From: JBEGHD01 sp049334165
Lineage (GTDB): Bacteria > Bacteroidota > Bacteroidia > Flavobacteriales_D > Sanyastnellaceae
Reading direction: 5' to 3' (one strand)
NCBI GenBank assembly: GCA_049334165.1
Contig: JBEGHD010000018.1
DNA length: 64,000 nt
Part shown: in pieces, positions 41,219 to 51,264 of the stretch
How the letters are laid out: every line of letters starts with the position of its first letter
Numbering within the stretch: position 1 is the first letter of the stretch
Position numbers and translations under genes: made by a program
The notes under the pieces: model-generated
What the model was told of the DNA's origin: nothing
Database searches by the model: none
What the model saw: only the letters and a program-made list of their open reading frames with translations

Positions 41219-42913
41219 ATGAGTCAGAGTTTGTATGCATTAATCCCTGCCATCTCTCCAGTTTTATTTGCAGTAGCCGCCATTTTCTCATGGTTTCAAT
41301 CAGGATTGAGACCTACGGCACTTAAGAAGATGTTAACGGGTGTCGCAATTGCTGGAGTTGTGGTTTCGCTGAGTTCCGCATTACTCTTGCTGAAGTCAGA
41401 TTCTTTGGAATTTGCACTCCCGATACTAGAGGAGTTGGGCTTCAGTATCCGAGTCGACTCGTTGAGCATTTTATTCCTTTCGATGATTGCTCTGTTGAGC
41501 CTTGTTGTAGTTCGCTTTAGCATGAACTACCTGGACGGAGACAATCGTCAGGGAGTTTTCCTGGGAAGGTTGGCAGCAACTATCGCTTCGGTACAATTAT
41601 TTGTACTTTCCGGTGGACTTGCAATGTTGGTGCTCAGTTGGGTAACTACCAGTCTTACGCTTCACCGATTGCTGGTTTTTTATGCCGACAGACCCGGAGC
41701 AATAGTAGCTTCAAGAAAGAAGTTTGTTATGGCGCGGTTGAGCGATTTGAGTTTGATGAGCGCGGCATTCATCCTTTACAGTCAGTTCAATTCAGCGAAT
41801 CTGCAAACCATCTTTGACGGACTGGCAGCTTATTACACCGGATCTGTTTCCAACTCAACACTAAATGCTGCCACATTCTTATTGGTAATGGCAGCATTTT
41901 TCAAGTCCGCTCAATTTCCAACACACGGTTGGTTGGTGGAAATCATGGAAACACCAACACCAGTTTCGGCTTTGCTGCACGCTGGTTTGTTAAATGCAGG
42001 TCCGTTTTTGATCATCCGTTTTGCTCCTCTTATGGAAGTCGGTCAGGCAGCTTCACTCACCCTGGTGATCCTGGGTGGATTCACTGCGATTTTCGGTTCT
42101 GCGGTTTACATGACCCAAACTTCTGTGAAGACAGCACTCGGCTACTCAAGTATCGCCCACATGGGCTTTAGTTTGTTGCTTTGTGGTTTGGGATTGTATC
42201 CTGCTGCTCTTCTGCACCTTGTGGCACATTCGTTTTACAAGGCGCATTCATTTCTTTCATCTGGAAGCGTCATCGATTCGCTTCAGTTGCTCAAAATGGG
42301 TTCGATCAAAAAGGAGAACAGCCTTGGCAAAACTTCTTTGGCACTGGTGATTTCCGCAGCTGCGTACTTTTTGATCGCCACTCTGTGGGGTGTTGATCTA
42401 ACGAGAGACCCTGCGCTCGTAGTGGTGGGTGGAATTATCATTTTGGGATTGACCAACATGCTGATCTCTGCAATGGAAACCGTTGGTAGGGGAACGTTGA
42501 TTCTTCGAAGTAGTTTGTTTTCTGTGCTGGTAGCACTGGCATTTTTCAGCTTTGAGTCCTTATTCCACTGGATAATTGTCGCACAGATTCCACTTTCAGT
42601 TGATCCTACAACTGCAGACTGGCTGGCAATTGCTGGAGTACTGTTGGCTTTTGGCGCAGTCATTATTGTTCAGATTATTGCTCCAGGTCTGCGTTCGGAC
42701 CAGAAGTATCAAAGCTTTTACACCCATTTGCGCAACGGTTTTTATGCGAATAGTTACCTCGACCGACTCGTGGGAGGCATCAATGTGAAAGGAAATAACA
42801 GCGCAAGGTCAGGTCAGTATGAATTTTCCAAATCTCCCAATCTGCAAAAATCTGCCGGGTTGAGCCCGCACTTTAAGGTTCATCGCAAAATAATTAGTTA
42901 TGACAAACACTAG
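41219..42913 (+). CDS. dabB: Inorganic carbon transporter subunit DabB (NuoL/ND5-like)
   Basis: 564 residues, about 14 membrane helices. ND5/NuoL-type core includes YLDGDNRQGVFLGRL, FFKSAQFPTHGWLVEIMETPTPVSALLHAGLLNAGPFLIIRF, YSSIAHMGFSLLLCGLGLYPAALLHLVAHSFYKAHSFLSSGSVID. The conserved charged residues of the antiporter-like core (K in FKSAQFPTHGW, E in METPTP, H in HSFYKAHSFL) are kept. DabB pairs with DabA to accumulate bicarbonate, driven by cation flux. Its last 14 bp overlap the dabA start, giving coupled translation. Confidence 0.92.
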   Translation: MSQSLYALIPAISPVLFAVAAIFSWFQSGLRPTALKKMLTGVAIAGVVVSLSSALLLLKSDSLEFALPILEELGFSIRVDSLSILFLSMIALLSLVVVRFSMNYLDGDNRQGVFLGRLAATIASVQLFVLSGGLAMLVLSWVTTSLTLHRLLVFYADRPGAIVASRKKFVMARLSDLSLMSAAFILYSQFNSANLQTIFDGLAAYYTGSVSNSTLNAATFLLVMAAFFKSAQFPTHGWLVEIMETPTPVSALLHAGLLNAGPFLIIRFAPLMEVGQAASLTLVILGGFTAIFGSAVYMTQTSVKTALGYSSIAHMGFSLLLCGLGLYPAALLHLVAHSFYKAHSFLSSGSVIDSLQLLKMGSIKKENSLGKTSLALVISAAAYFLIATLWGVDLTRDPALVVVGGIIILGLTNMLISAMETVGRGTLILRSSLFSVLVALAFFSFESLFHWIIVAQIPLSVDPTTADWLAIAGVLLAFGAVIIVQIIAPGLRSDQKYQSFYTHLRNGFYANSYLDRLVGGINVKGNNSARSGQYEFSKSPNLQKSAGLSPHFKVHRKIISYDKH

Positions 42914-45401
42914 TATTCCCGAGTTTATTAAAAAAGAATCTGTTCAGACAGAGAGCGAAAAGCTCGTGACAATAATGTCTGTAGTTTGCAAAAAGATCGC
43001 ACCCCTGTGGCCACTAGAAAATTTTGTTGCGGTGAATCCCTTCATGGGACAAACGGACAAGAAGTTCGAGGAAGTTGCCAGACAAATGTCTCAAACGAGT
43101 GGCGCTCAAATGACTCTTCCACTTTCCTTTTACCTCCAGAAGCTGGAAGAGGGAAAAATCTTTGCAGCGGACATAGCTGCAGCTCTCGAGGAGAGAAGCC
43201 TTAAAGTTGGAGTCAGGACCGTTATTAACAAGGCTCGCCAAATGGCACCGGAAGAGGAGCAGTTTGGGCAAGTGGAAACATTTTCTGATGTCGCTTCAAG
43301 GGTGACTGGTAAACAATGGAGCAGGCATCTGATTTCACGTGTATCATTTTGGGCTGCGGCCTATTTTGATGACGGCCAGGCAAATTGGTCTGCTTCTTTC
43401 AAAAAGATGGATCTCTTCAGTGCCTGGAAGACTGAAGCGTCTATTGATAGATCGCCTGAGATTGCCGGATTGAAAGGGTTTAGGGAATTCGTTAAAGAAC
43501 TGCCTGACTCTCCTCTGGAAGCAGTGAGCGTCTCTCTCAGAGAATTGGGTGTTCCAAATCAAGGCCTGGAAAACTACCTGCAGAGAAACCTTATGCGACT
43601 TTCAGGTTGGGCCGGCCACGTATCGTATTTGGATTGGGAGAATGGCGTTTACGGTGAAAAAAATGCCAGACTACTGGATTTTCTCGCAGTTTTAGTGAGT
43701 TGGGAGTACTGCCTGTTTAAGTCTCTCAAAAATCAACGACTTGAAGATGAGTGGTACTGGGCCTGTCAGGAATTGTCTCAAAAGATTCCAACGAAAGACC
43801 TCGATAATCCGCTCAATTTGCGACTCATCTTTCAGGATGCTTTCGACATTGCTTCGCAAAGAGACATGATTGACATGTTTGAGACGAAAACTCCATCAAA
43901 AAGAAGGAACGACAGTAGAAAGAAAGCTCAAGCAGTGTTTTGTATTGACGTGAGATCAGAAGTGCTCAGAAGAAATATTGAATCGATAGACGATAAGATA
44001 GAAACGCTTGGTTTTGCAGGTTTCTTCGGATTCCCGGTAAGCTTCAAATCGCTCGGTGAGAGTGAGGGAAAGGCACAGTGCCCGGTGCTCATCAAACCAA
44101 AGTTAACAGTTCCAGAATCTCTCGGGAAAACTGTTGATGTTGAAAGTGTTGAGCATCGAAAGATTACAAGTCATAAGTTTCTGAACGTCATCAAGAATTT
44201 CCGATCGAGTGCTGTGAGTTGCTTTAGTTTTGTAAGCCCGCTTGGGTTGACTTATTTGGCTAAGCTCTTCACGGATGCTTTTGGCATCACGCGAACCGTG
44301 CCCGAAAAATCTACTTACGGCCTCGACAAAAAGATGGCTCAGAAGCGAACAGTGGATTTATCTACTACATCAAAAGATGGCCTTCAACTGGGGATTGATG
44401 TGGATCAGCAGGTGGAACTGGCCAAAAATGCGATCAGCGCCATGTCGCTTAAAGAGGACTTCGCCAGGTTGGTTTTGATCGTTGGACACGGAGCTTCAAC
44501 AGTGAATAATCCTTATGCTTCTGGCTTGGACTGTGGAGCATGCGGAGGACGCTCCGGAGAGCCTAACGCCAAGGTAGCTGCAGCAGTGTTGAACAATGTT
44601 GAAGTGAGAAACAGGCTAAGGGAGTTTGAAATTGAGATTCCCAAAGACACGGTATTCGTTGCCTGCTTGCACGACACCACCACTGATGAGGTGAAGGTTT
44701 TCAACGAAGATCAGTTGCCCGAGGAGCAGAGGTCAGAGCTGAGAGATGTGAAAAAATCTCTCTCTCAGGCCGGAGCGCTCACACGTGCAGATCGATCGCT
44801 GAGAATGGCGAATTTGGATCCTAAGAAAGCCGACAAATCAATTATCGGCAGGAGCAAAGACTGGTCGCAGGTGCGACCGGAATGGGGACTTGCCGGTTGT
44901 TCAGGTTTCATTGTGGCTTCCAGGGAAAGATCGAAACATCTCAACCTAAACAGCAACTACTTTCTTCATTCCTACGAATGGAAAAAAGACAGAGACTTTT
45001 CAATCCTCGAAGTGATTATGACTGCACCAATGGTGGTCACCAACTGGATTAACATGCAGTATTTTGCTTCGACAGTAGATAACCAGAAGTTTGGTTCGGG
45101 AAACAAGACTCTCCACAACGTGACTTCAGGAATTGGAGTTCTCGAAGGATACAGCGGAGATCTCAGAGTGGGGCTTCCTCAGCAGTCGGTGCATGACGGT
45201 GAAAAACTTCAGCACGAACCCGTGCGATTAATGACTGTAATTGAAGCGCCCATTGCAGCCATCAACGGAGTACTTAGAAGGCATGAGTCGATAAATAATC
45301 TCTGTGAAAACGGCTGGATAAACTTATTCGCTATGGATAGCGAAGGTAAGGTGAGCTCTAGATATGTTGGTCAGCTAGAATGGGAACAGATAGAAGATTA
45401 A
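42900..45401 (+). CDS. dabA: Inorganic carbon transporter subunit DabA (UPF0753/DUF2309)
   Basis: 833 residues, no signal peptide. Predicted zinc-site residues are C348 and D350 (AVFCIDVRSE) and H530 and C545 (LIVGHGASTVNNPYASGLDCGACGG). The 15-residue spacing between H and C matches the characterised DabA of Halothiobacillus, whose site is beta-carbonic-anhydrase-like. The N-terminal start NFVAVNPFMGQTDKKFEEVA is typical. Acts with DabB as a membrane-associated, energy-coupled CO2-hydrating uptake complex. It is the last gene of the operon (small gene, dabB, dabA). Confidence 0.95.
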   Translation: MTNTSIPEFIKKESVQTESEKLVTIMSVVCKKIAPLWPLENFVAVNPFMGQTDKKFEEVARQMSQTSGAQMTLPLSFYLQKLEEGKIFAADIAAALEERSLKVGVRTVINKARQMAPEEEQFGQVETFSDVASRVTGKQWSRHLISRVSFWAAAYFDDGQANWSASFKKMDLFSAWKTEASIDRSPEIAGLKGFREFVKELPDSPLEAVSVSLRELGVPNQGLENYLQRNLMRLSGWAGHVSYLDWENGVYGEKNARLLDFLAVLVSWEYCLFKSLKNQRLEDEWYWACQELSQKIPTKDLDNPLNLRLIFQDAFDIASQRDMIDMFETKTPSKRRNDSRKKAQAVFCIDVRSEVLRRNIESIDDKIETLGFAGFFGFPVSFKSLGESEGKAQCPVLIKPKLTVPESLGKTVDVESVEHRKITSHKFLNVIKNFRSSAVSCFSFVSPLGLTYLAKLFTDAFGITRTVPEKSTYGLDKKMAQKRTVDLSTTSKDGLQLGIDVDQQVELAKNAISAMSLKEDFARLVLIVGHGASTVNNPYASGLDCGACGGRSGEPNAKVAAAVLNNVEVRNRLREFEIEIPKDTVFVACLHDTTTDEVKVFNEDQLPEEQRSELRDVKKSLSQAGALTRADRSLRMANLDPKKADKSIIGRSKDWSQVRPEWGLAGCSGFIVASRERSKHLNLNSNYFLHSYEWKKDRDFSILEVIMTAPMVVTNWINMQYFASTVDNQKFGSGNKTLHNVTSGIGVLEGYSGDLRVGLPQQSVHDGEKLQHEPVRLMTVIEAPIAAINGVLRRHESINNLCENGWINLFAMDSEGKVSSRYVGQLEWEQIED

Positions 45402-45440
45402 TGGTGTTTGATTCCTATTGGAATTAGATAAGTGAAGCAC

Positions 45441-45478
45441 AAAAAAGAGGCTGTCCTTTTTAGGTTGGACAGCCTCTT
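45441..45478 (-). terminator. Terminator of the S46 peptidase gene (and dabA)
   Basis: AAGAGGCTGTCC (45445-45456) pairs with GGACAGCCTCTT (45467-45478). On the minus strand the stem is followed by six Ts (45441-45446). It sits between the two convergent genes and may serve both. Confidence 0.85.
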
Positions 45479-45505
45479 GTGTTATTTAAAAGAAGTATTA
45501 AATGG

Positions 45506-47725
45506 TTACTTCTTCATCGGAGCTTCTTCCATTTGTGGTTTCTTCGCTTCCTTGTCTTCTTTCATTTTCTTGTCATCGTTTTTCACGAGTGTAAGCTCAT
45601 CGATGATGTTTTGCGCACCGGCAAACTTGTCAACGATAAACAACACGTAGCGGATGTCAACAGAAATGGTTCTCTGCAATTCTGGCTCAAATGCGATATC
45701 TCCACTCATTGCTTCCCAGTTGCCGTCAAAGGCAAGTCCGATCAATTCTCCATCTCCGTTGATCACAGGGCTTCCTGAGTTTCCTCCGGTGATGTCATTG
45801 TTAGAGATAAAGCAAATTACGAGGTCACCGTTTTCGTTGGCCCAACGACCGTACTGTTCTTTTTCCAACAGTTTAATTAGCTCTTCTGGCACTACAAATT
45901 CAGGATCATTTGGGTCATACTTTTCCAGAACTCCTTTTGAGGTAGTGATGTAATCGTAGTGAACTGCATCTTCCGGATAGTAGTCACCTACTTTTCCATA
46001 AGTGAGGCGCATTGTTGAGTTTGCATCGGGGTAGTAGAGTTTGTCTTCGTTCATTTTTCTCAATCCCTGAACGAAAAGACGGTAACCCTTGTCGTACTTG
46101 TCTTGCGCACCGCTTACCATAGAAGCCTGGTAACGCTTGAAGATACTCTGTGCCGCTTTCAATGCGAGGTCTTTTTCAGCCGTTTTTTCCTTCGGATTGT
46201 CGAGGAACTCCATCAGACGAATCTTGTTAACCAGGAATGACTTGTCGTACATCTTGTCAGCAAAGCGCTCAACAGAACCTTTGTACTTGTCGTCAATGTG
46301 GTTGAAAATGTCTGGCCACTGATCTTTGCTCACGTTTTCTTTGTACATCGAGAGCAGGTTGACAAACAAGTCCCTGTCGGTTTCCATGTCGTAATCTTTG
46401 AAGAAATCCTCAGCTGTAGCTTCGAAAGACTTCAACATCATTTTGCGTTTTTCTTCATCTTCCTCTTTCATTGCCGCTGAATAAACGCGGTTGAAACGGA
46501 AAGCAAAAAGAACAATGTCAGAGCCAATTAGTCCTGCTTCGAGTGCATAAACATCAGCTTTCACGGTCTCGTCAGTGATGTCGTAGTATTCCTGAATCAT
46601 CGGAAGCACTTCGCCATAGGTTTCTTTGAGCTTGTCGCTTGAGTTCACCCAGTTGTTGAAGTTCTCTTCGATCTGGCGTTTTTTCTCAACCACATTGAGT
46701 CTTTTCAGCCCCTTGGTCTGGCCGATGTAGTACTTCCAGTAGTTGGCAGTTTGAGCATACTTAGCAGCATATTTGATGCGAACATCTTTCTCTGCGTCCA
46801 TGTGCTTTTTCATTGTCTTTAGCTTCTTGTCGCGGATGTTTACCACAGTTGGGTTGTGGATGTTAATGGCTTGATCCACACCCCATGAAGTGAGGTAACG
46901 GTCAGTGCTTCCAGGGAAGCCCATGATCATAGTGAAGTCGTTGGCTTCAACACCATCCACAGAAATTGGGAGGTGGTGCTTTGGCTCGTAAGGCTGGTTG
47001 TCTTTAGTGTAATCAGCAGGTTCGTTGTTGCGGTCTGCGTAGATACGAATCATCGCGAAGTCACCTGTGTGGCGTGGCCACATCCAGTTGTCGGTGTCTC
47101 CACCAAATTTACCGATCGATTCTGGCGGAACTCCTACGAGGCGCACATCGCGGTAGGTGTTGTAAACCATCAGGTAGAATTCATTGCCGTGGAAAAATGA
47201 TTTCACTTCGGCATCGTATTCATTTCCTTCGGTAGCTTCAGCCTGGATGGCCTGGCTCAATTTTGCAATTGTTTGGGCGCGCTCCTCTTCGGTCATGTCT
47301 TCGTTGAGCTGAGAGTTGATGCGCTCAGTAACGTCTTCAATACGCACGAGGAAAGAGGCAACGAAGTTTGAAATTGGCAACTCCTTGCTTTTGTCGTAAG
47401 CCCAAAAACCTTCTGTGAGGTAATCATTATCCACAGAGCTGAGCGACTGAACCGCTCCGTAAGCACAGTGGTGGTTGGTAAGCACGAGTCCCTGATCAGA
47501 GATCACTTCTGCGGTACACATTCCACCGTTCAGGCGAACGATGGCATCTTTCATACTTGCCTGGTTGATGTTGTAAATTTCATCTGGCGTAAGGTTGAGG
47601 CCCATGCCTTTCATTTCGGCTTCGTAAATCCTGTTGAGCATGTTCATCAGCCACATGCCTTCGTCTGCTTTTGCAGTGCTGCTAAGGATTACGATACCCA
47701 TGAATAGCGTCAAAAATTTCTTCAT
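45506..47725 (-). CDS. S46 family dipeptidyl-peptidase, DPP7-type
   Basis: 739 residues. Signal peptide MKKFLTLFMGIVILSSTAKA, then the family start DEGMWLMNMLNR. Catalytic His in TNHHCAYGAVQ (84-90), catalytic Ser in GNSGSPVING, and the C-terminal FDGNWEAMSGDIAFEPELQRTISVDIRYVLF. The Gly in FDGNW is the residue that distinguishes DPP7/DapBII (hydrophobic P1) from DPP11, which has Arg there (acidic P1). It removes dipeptides from extracellular peptides in the periplasm. The tail ends in KNDDKKMKEDKEAKKPQ, a lysine-rich extension. Confident about family, less so about specificity. Confidence 0.93.
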   Translation of the reverse strand: MKKFLTLFMGIVILSSTAKADEGMWLMNMLNRIYEAEMKGMGLNLTPDEIYNINQASMKDAIVRLNGGMCTAEVISDQGLVLTNHHCAYGAVQSLSSVDNDYLTEGFWAYDKSKELPISNFVASFLVRIEDVTERINSQLNEDMTEEERAQTIAKLSQAIQAEATEGNEYDAEVKSFFHGNEFYLMVYNTYRDVRLVGVPPESIGKFGGDTDNWMWPRHTGDFAMIRIYADRNNEPADYTKDNQPYEPKHHLPISVDGVEANDFTMIMGFPGSTDRYLTSWGVDQAINIHNPTVVNIRDKKLKTMKKHMDAEKDVRIKYAAKYAQTANYWKYYIGQTKGLKRLNVVEKKRQIEENFNNWVNSSDKLKETYGEVLPMIQEYYDITDETVKADVYALEAGLIGSDIVLFAFRFNRVYSAAMKEEDEEKRKMMLKSFEATAEDFFKDYDMETDRDLFVNLLSMYKENVSKDQWPDIFNHIDDKYKGSVERFADKMYDKSFLVNKIRLMEFLDNPKEKTAEKDLALKAAQSIFKRYQASMVSGAQDKYDKGYRLFVQGLRKMNEDKLYYPDANSTMRLTYGKVGDYYPEDAVHYDYITTSKGVLEKYDPNDPEFVVPEELIKLLEKEQYGRWANENGDLVICFISNNDITGGNSGSPVINGDGELIGLAFDGNWEAMSGDIAFEPELQRTISVDIRYVLFIVDKFAGAQNIIDELTLVKNDDKKMKEDKEAKKPQMEEAPMKK

Positions 47726-47771
47726 GGCTTTAATCTTTATTGCTGTTTAACTTGGTTTGAAAAATAATCTA

Positions 47772-48344
47772 TTAGTTCTTGCTCTCTAGCTTGTCCCAGT
47801 CCACCTGATCGAGATAGAGGTCGAGCTTTTCGTAGAGTCTTTGTAATTCCTGAGGTCCGCGGTACCGATTTCTCACTTCCAGCTCTTTGCCGTTCATGTG
47901 AACTTCGGTGATCACGGCCGGAAGGTCGGTCACATGCTCGTTGTCGTACTCTTCATCAAAAGCGAAGTAGTCGATTTCTTCGACAATAGATCTCAATGAT
48001 TCCATCTGCTCCTGACTGAGGCGACCCTGAAAGAGGCCGATGTTGTTCACAAAGTTGGTACCGCGATAAATCGTGTAACCACTTTTATAGATAGTAACAT
48101 TGAAAACCTTGCACTGTCCGAAGCACGGAGTTCTTTCGTAAGTGATAAAAGTGGAGTCCGCACTCATCGTGTCTGCGGCTGCCTGGTCAGCTTCCACTTC
48201 GTTCATGTTGTCGAGAATCTCTTCTGTCTCAGTAGTTGTTTCCGTCTCCACTGTTTCTTCCTGATTTTTGCAGGAGCTAAAGCCCAAAGCAAAAACGAGT
48301 GTGAAAGTGAGCAGCGTAGTGAAAATTCTCATATCAGATTTCAT
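47772..48344 (-). CDS. DUF6438 lipoprotein
   Basis: 190 residues as given; a second start (ATG 48332) gives 186. Lipobox FSSC, then an acidic/Thr-rich linker (about 28-65). DUF6438-type domain: ITYERTPCFGQCKVFNVTIYKSGYTIYRGTNFV...GLFQGRLSQEQMESL, with the two Cys of TPCFGQC. Function unknown; inner- or outer-membrane anchored. The first ATG directly follows the yidC stop (TAAATG), suggesting coupled translation. Confidence 0.85.
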   Translation of the reverse strand: MKSDMRIFTTLLTFTLVFALGFSSCKNQEETVETETTTETEEILDNMNEVEADQAAADTMSADSTFITYERTPCFGQCKVFNVTIYKSGYTIYRGTNFVNNIGLFQGRLSQEQMESLRSIVEEIDYFAFDEEYDNEHVTDLPAVITEVHMNGKELEVRNRYRGPQELQRLYEKLDLYLDQVDWDKLESKN

Positions 48345-50252
48345 TTATTTTTTCTTCTTTCCTTTTTGCTGCTGAGTCTTTTGCATTTCTTCGAGGCGCT
48401 GTTGGAAGCTTGATTTTTTCTTCGGCTTCTTTTTGTTTGATTCGATTTTAGCGCGAATCTTGTCTTCATCGATGATGTACTCTTTGATCACATACATCTG
48501 ACCAATTGAAATCACGTTGGCAGCGAAGTAGTAGAAGCTGAGTCCTGCAGCAAAACTATTAAAGAAGAAGAGCATCATGAACGGGAAAATGTTCATAATC
48601 ACTTTCATGTTAGGCATTCCCGGTTGCGACTGCGTTGGCATGTTCGAAGAGTTCATTCTGGTGTAGAAGAACGTAGAAGCAGCCATCAGCAAAGTGAATC
48701 CACTCACGTGTGCCCCGTAGAGTGGAATGTTAAACCCGAGGTCGAGAATGGAATCGTAGTTCACCAAATCATCTGCCCAGAGGAATCGCTCCTGTCGCAG
48801 CTCGATAGTTGCGGGGAAGAAGCGGAACATGGCGTAGAGAATCGGCATTTGCAGAAGCATCGGCAAACAACCGGCCATTGGATTTACTCCTGTTTTTCGG
48901 TAAAGTCCCATGGTAGCTTGCTGCTTTTCCATGGCGTCTTTGCCTTCGTATTTTTTGTTGATCTCATCAATCTCTGGCTTTAGCACGCGCATCTTTGCAC
49001 TGCTCAGGTAGTTTTTCCAGGTGATCGGGAAGAGGAGCATTTTGATAAAAATCGTGATCAGCAAAATCACAATTCCGTAGTTGCCGATAAATCCAGAAAG
49101 GAAATTGAACACCGGACGAACAAACCACTTGTTGAGCCATCCGAAAATTCCCCAACCGTAGTCAATGATTTTGTCGAACTCAGTGACGTTTAGCGCATCG
49201 AGTTCTTTAAAATCGTTTGGTCCAAAATAGAATTTCACCGGAAGACTGGAGGCAGAGCCAGGCTTCACATCCAGTGGGATTTGAGCCGAGTAAATGGTGT
49301 TGTGAGTAGAGTCTTCCTCAGCAACCGGGCGACTGGCGATTTTTGCTCCTGCCGGAAAGTTGTCGTCCTTAATGATCCCGGCACTGAAAAAGTTCTGCTT
49401 GAAAACCATCCAGTTAAGCGGTTCTTCAAGTTCTTCTGAGTCATCGGAGTTTTCCGATAGATAATCGCGGTCATCGTCTGCCACTCTGTAGAAAACTGAG
49501 CTTCTCTGCTTTTCGGTGGTGATTCCTTTTTCGTTGTGATAACCAACGGCATCCCAGTTAAACATGGTTGTTTGGCTCGAGGTGTTTACGATACCGTCCA
49601 TGTTCACAAAGTTGATACTCGCATCGATGTCGTAAGCGTCCTTAGTTAGCGAGTAAACAAACTCGATGTATTTCGAAGGATCGTCAGTGCGAAGTGTCAT
49701 GGTGAGGGTTGATGCCTCATCGCTGTCGGCAACTACTTTTTGTACGTTCGGCTCAAAAGTGAAATCGCCAGTGCTAAAGCGACCTTTCCCGAGATAATCG
49801 AAAGCAATAGCCATGTCCGATTTTGAAGGATCCCAAAGGCTTACCAGAGTTGAGTCCCAGTAGTCGCGGTAGTGTTTCAAAACCACCTCTTCGAACATCC
49901 CGCCTTTGGTGGATAGAGTCGCTTTTATGTTGTTGTTTTCGAGAATTACCTCTTCGCCTTCATCTTCATTTATCGAAGAGGCGAACATTCCGTATTTCTC
50001 AACTTTTTGACGGTTTTGGTATTCGACAACTGCCGAGTCTGGCTCGAGCGCAACTGAGCTGTCTGGCTCTTGAGTTTCGGCAACCATTGTAGTGTCATCC
50101 GGAACAACTTTAATTTCTTTTTGAGCTTGCTTGAGGCTGTCTTGCAGCTGTCTTTCGCGCTCAATTTCTTCCGAGGAAGGAGTGAAGATGAAGTAGTAAG
50201 CCACCAGCAGGCCTACCATCATAAGAAGTCCGGTTACTGTATTTCTATCCAT
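48345..50252 (-). CDS. yidC: Membrane protein insertase YidC
   Basis: 635 residues from ATG 50252. Five conserved membrane segments: N-terminal helix MDRNTVTGLLMMVGLLVAYYFIF, a large periplasmic domain (about 40-360), then FVRPVFNFLSGFIGNYGIVILLITIFIKMLLFPIT with conserved Arg, MAGCLPMLLQMPILYAMFRFFP and FAAGLSFYYFAANVIS. The C-terminus ends in a Lys-rich tail (KKKPKKKSS...). Inserts membrane proteins with or without the Sec translocon. Start set at 50252 because a -7 element lies at 50275-50282; the longer frame from 50309 would begin upstream of the promoter. Confidence 0.96.
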   Translation of the reverse strand: MDRNTVTGLLMMVGLLVAYYFIFTPSSEEIERERQLQDSLKQAQKEIKVVPDDTTMVAETQEPDSSVALEPDSAVVEYQNRQKVEKYGMFASSINEDEGEEVILENNNIKATLSTKGGMFEEVVLKHYRDYWDSTLVSLWDPSKSDMAIAFDYLGKGRFSTGDFTFEPNVQKVVADSDEASTLTMTLRTDDPSKYIEFVYSLTKDAYDIDASINFVNMDGIVNTSSQTTMFNWDAVGYHNEKGITTEKQRSSVFYRVADDDRDYLSENSDDSEELEEPLNWMVFKQNFFSAGIIKDDNFPAGAKIASRPVAEEDSTHNTIYSAQIPLDVKPGSASSLPVKFYFGPNDFKELDALNVTEFDKIIDYGWGIFGWLNKWFVRPVFNFLSGFIGNYGIVILLITIFIKMLLFPITWKNYLSSAKMRVLKPEIDEINKKYEGKDAMEKQQATMGLYRKTGVNPMAGCLPMLLQMPILYAMFRFFPATIELRQERFLWADDLVNYDSILDLGFNIPLYGAHVSGFTLLMAASTFFYTRMNSSNMPTQSQPGMPNMKVIMNIFPFMMLFFFNSFAAGLSFYYFAANVISIGQMYVIKEYIIDEDKIRAKIESNKKKPKKKSSFQQRLEEMQKTQQQKGKKKK

Positions 50253-50274
50253 GCAAAAGGTTCTTTTGGGGGCG

Positions 50275-50282
50275 CAAAGATA
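50275..50282 (-). promoter_or_regulatory. -7 promoter element of yidC
   Basis: On the minus strand TATCTTTG is an exact TAnnTTTG match, about 22 bp before the start at 50252. Confidence 0.55.
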
Positions 50283-50361
50283 TTGTTTAAAGTGGCAATT
50301 CGGAAGCAAAGTGAGATTGCCGGCTCACGTGCCCTGTGAGTGGTGCTATTTGATGGTGAAA

Positions 50362-51207
50362 TTATTCTGCGTCTTCACCAAGTGTGCGAAACATTGTTGA
50401 CTGTCCACGTCCCTCATTTCTGCTGCCTTCCATTCCGTAGGCGTAATAGAAAACCCGACCGGTTGAGGGCTGAATCAAAAAGTGGTACGCATATTTTTGA
50501 GAAGGGATGAGGTAGTAGACCAGTTGATCGGTAGGAGAGAGGATGGCCCTTGCCCATTCGTCCCGGTAAACCAGGCTGTAGTCAAAATCGAAAGTCCGTG
50601 TGATGTTTTTCTCTTTGGTCTGAAGGTCTTCTGAGCAGATCAAAATCTTTTTCTCCCGAATTTCTGGGTAATGTGATTTTATTTGATCTACAAAGCTTCC
50701 CAGGCCCAGGACTTTTCCACTTTTCAGATCCTCGAGGTATTGAGTGATCACCTTGGTATTCAATGTGAGAAAGGCTTCAGCGTATTCTGGCGAAACTCCG
50801 CCAGTGCTAAAAGGAAGGTACAGTGAAATGTCTTCGTTCATCCTGTACTTCCCGCTCGACCTGAAGCCGTGAACCAGACCGATAAATGGAACGTCATCCA
50901 AAATTCCGCTCTCGCTGTCGAAGCGGCCTTTGAAATAGCCAAACTGAGTAAGCGTGTCGCCATCATCATACTTTTTGCGCATTTCTCGCTCATACTCGTA
51001 TTTCATCGGAGAGAAATCCCATTCCTTTTCGACTACTGCCTGAAGTGCTTCGTCAAATTCCTCCTGTCCGGTAAGCACAACGATGAGCGTGTCTTCTTCC
51101 AATGCTTCGAGGTTTGCTTCTGTGATGGTTCCGAATTGAGAAAAAGTAGTGCCTGCCGAGGTCAGCAAAGCGAAGGTTATGAAGGCAAAGTGCTGAATCA
51201 GTTTCAT
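50362..51207 (-). CDS. Exported hypothetical protein
   Basis: 281 residues with a signal peptide ending TTFSQ (about 24). A recurring topology of EEFDEALQAVVEKEWDF...YEYEREMRKKYDD, GYFKGRFDSES, YRMNEDISLYLPFSTGG and YLEDLKSGKVLGLGSFVDQIKSHYPEIREKKILICSEDLQTKEK suggests a single globular domain. I do not recognise a family. It lies between yidC and the methyltransferase on the same strand. No lipobox and no T9SS domain. Function unknown. Confidence 0.78.
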   Translation of the reverse strand: MKLIQHFAFITFALLTSAGTTFSQFGTITEANLEALEEDTLIVVLTGQEEFDEALQAVVEKEWDFSPMKYEYEREMRKKYDDGDTLTQFGYFKGRFDSESGILDDVPFIGLVHGFRSSGKYRMNEDISLYLPFSTGGVSPEYAEAFLTLNTKVITQYLEDLKSGKVLGLGSFVDQIKSHYPEIREKKILICSEDLQTKEKNITRTFDFDYSLVYRDEWARAILSPTDQLVYYLIPSQKYAYHFLIQPSTGRVFYYAYGMEGSRNEGRGQSTMFRTLGEDAE

Positions 51208-51264
51208 CGAATAAAATTGTTTAGAGAAGCAAGTAAGAAAATATTTGGGTAACCAGATTAAATT

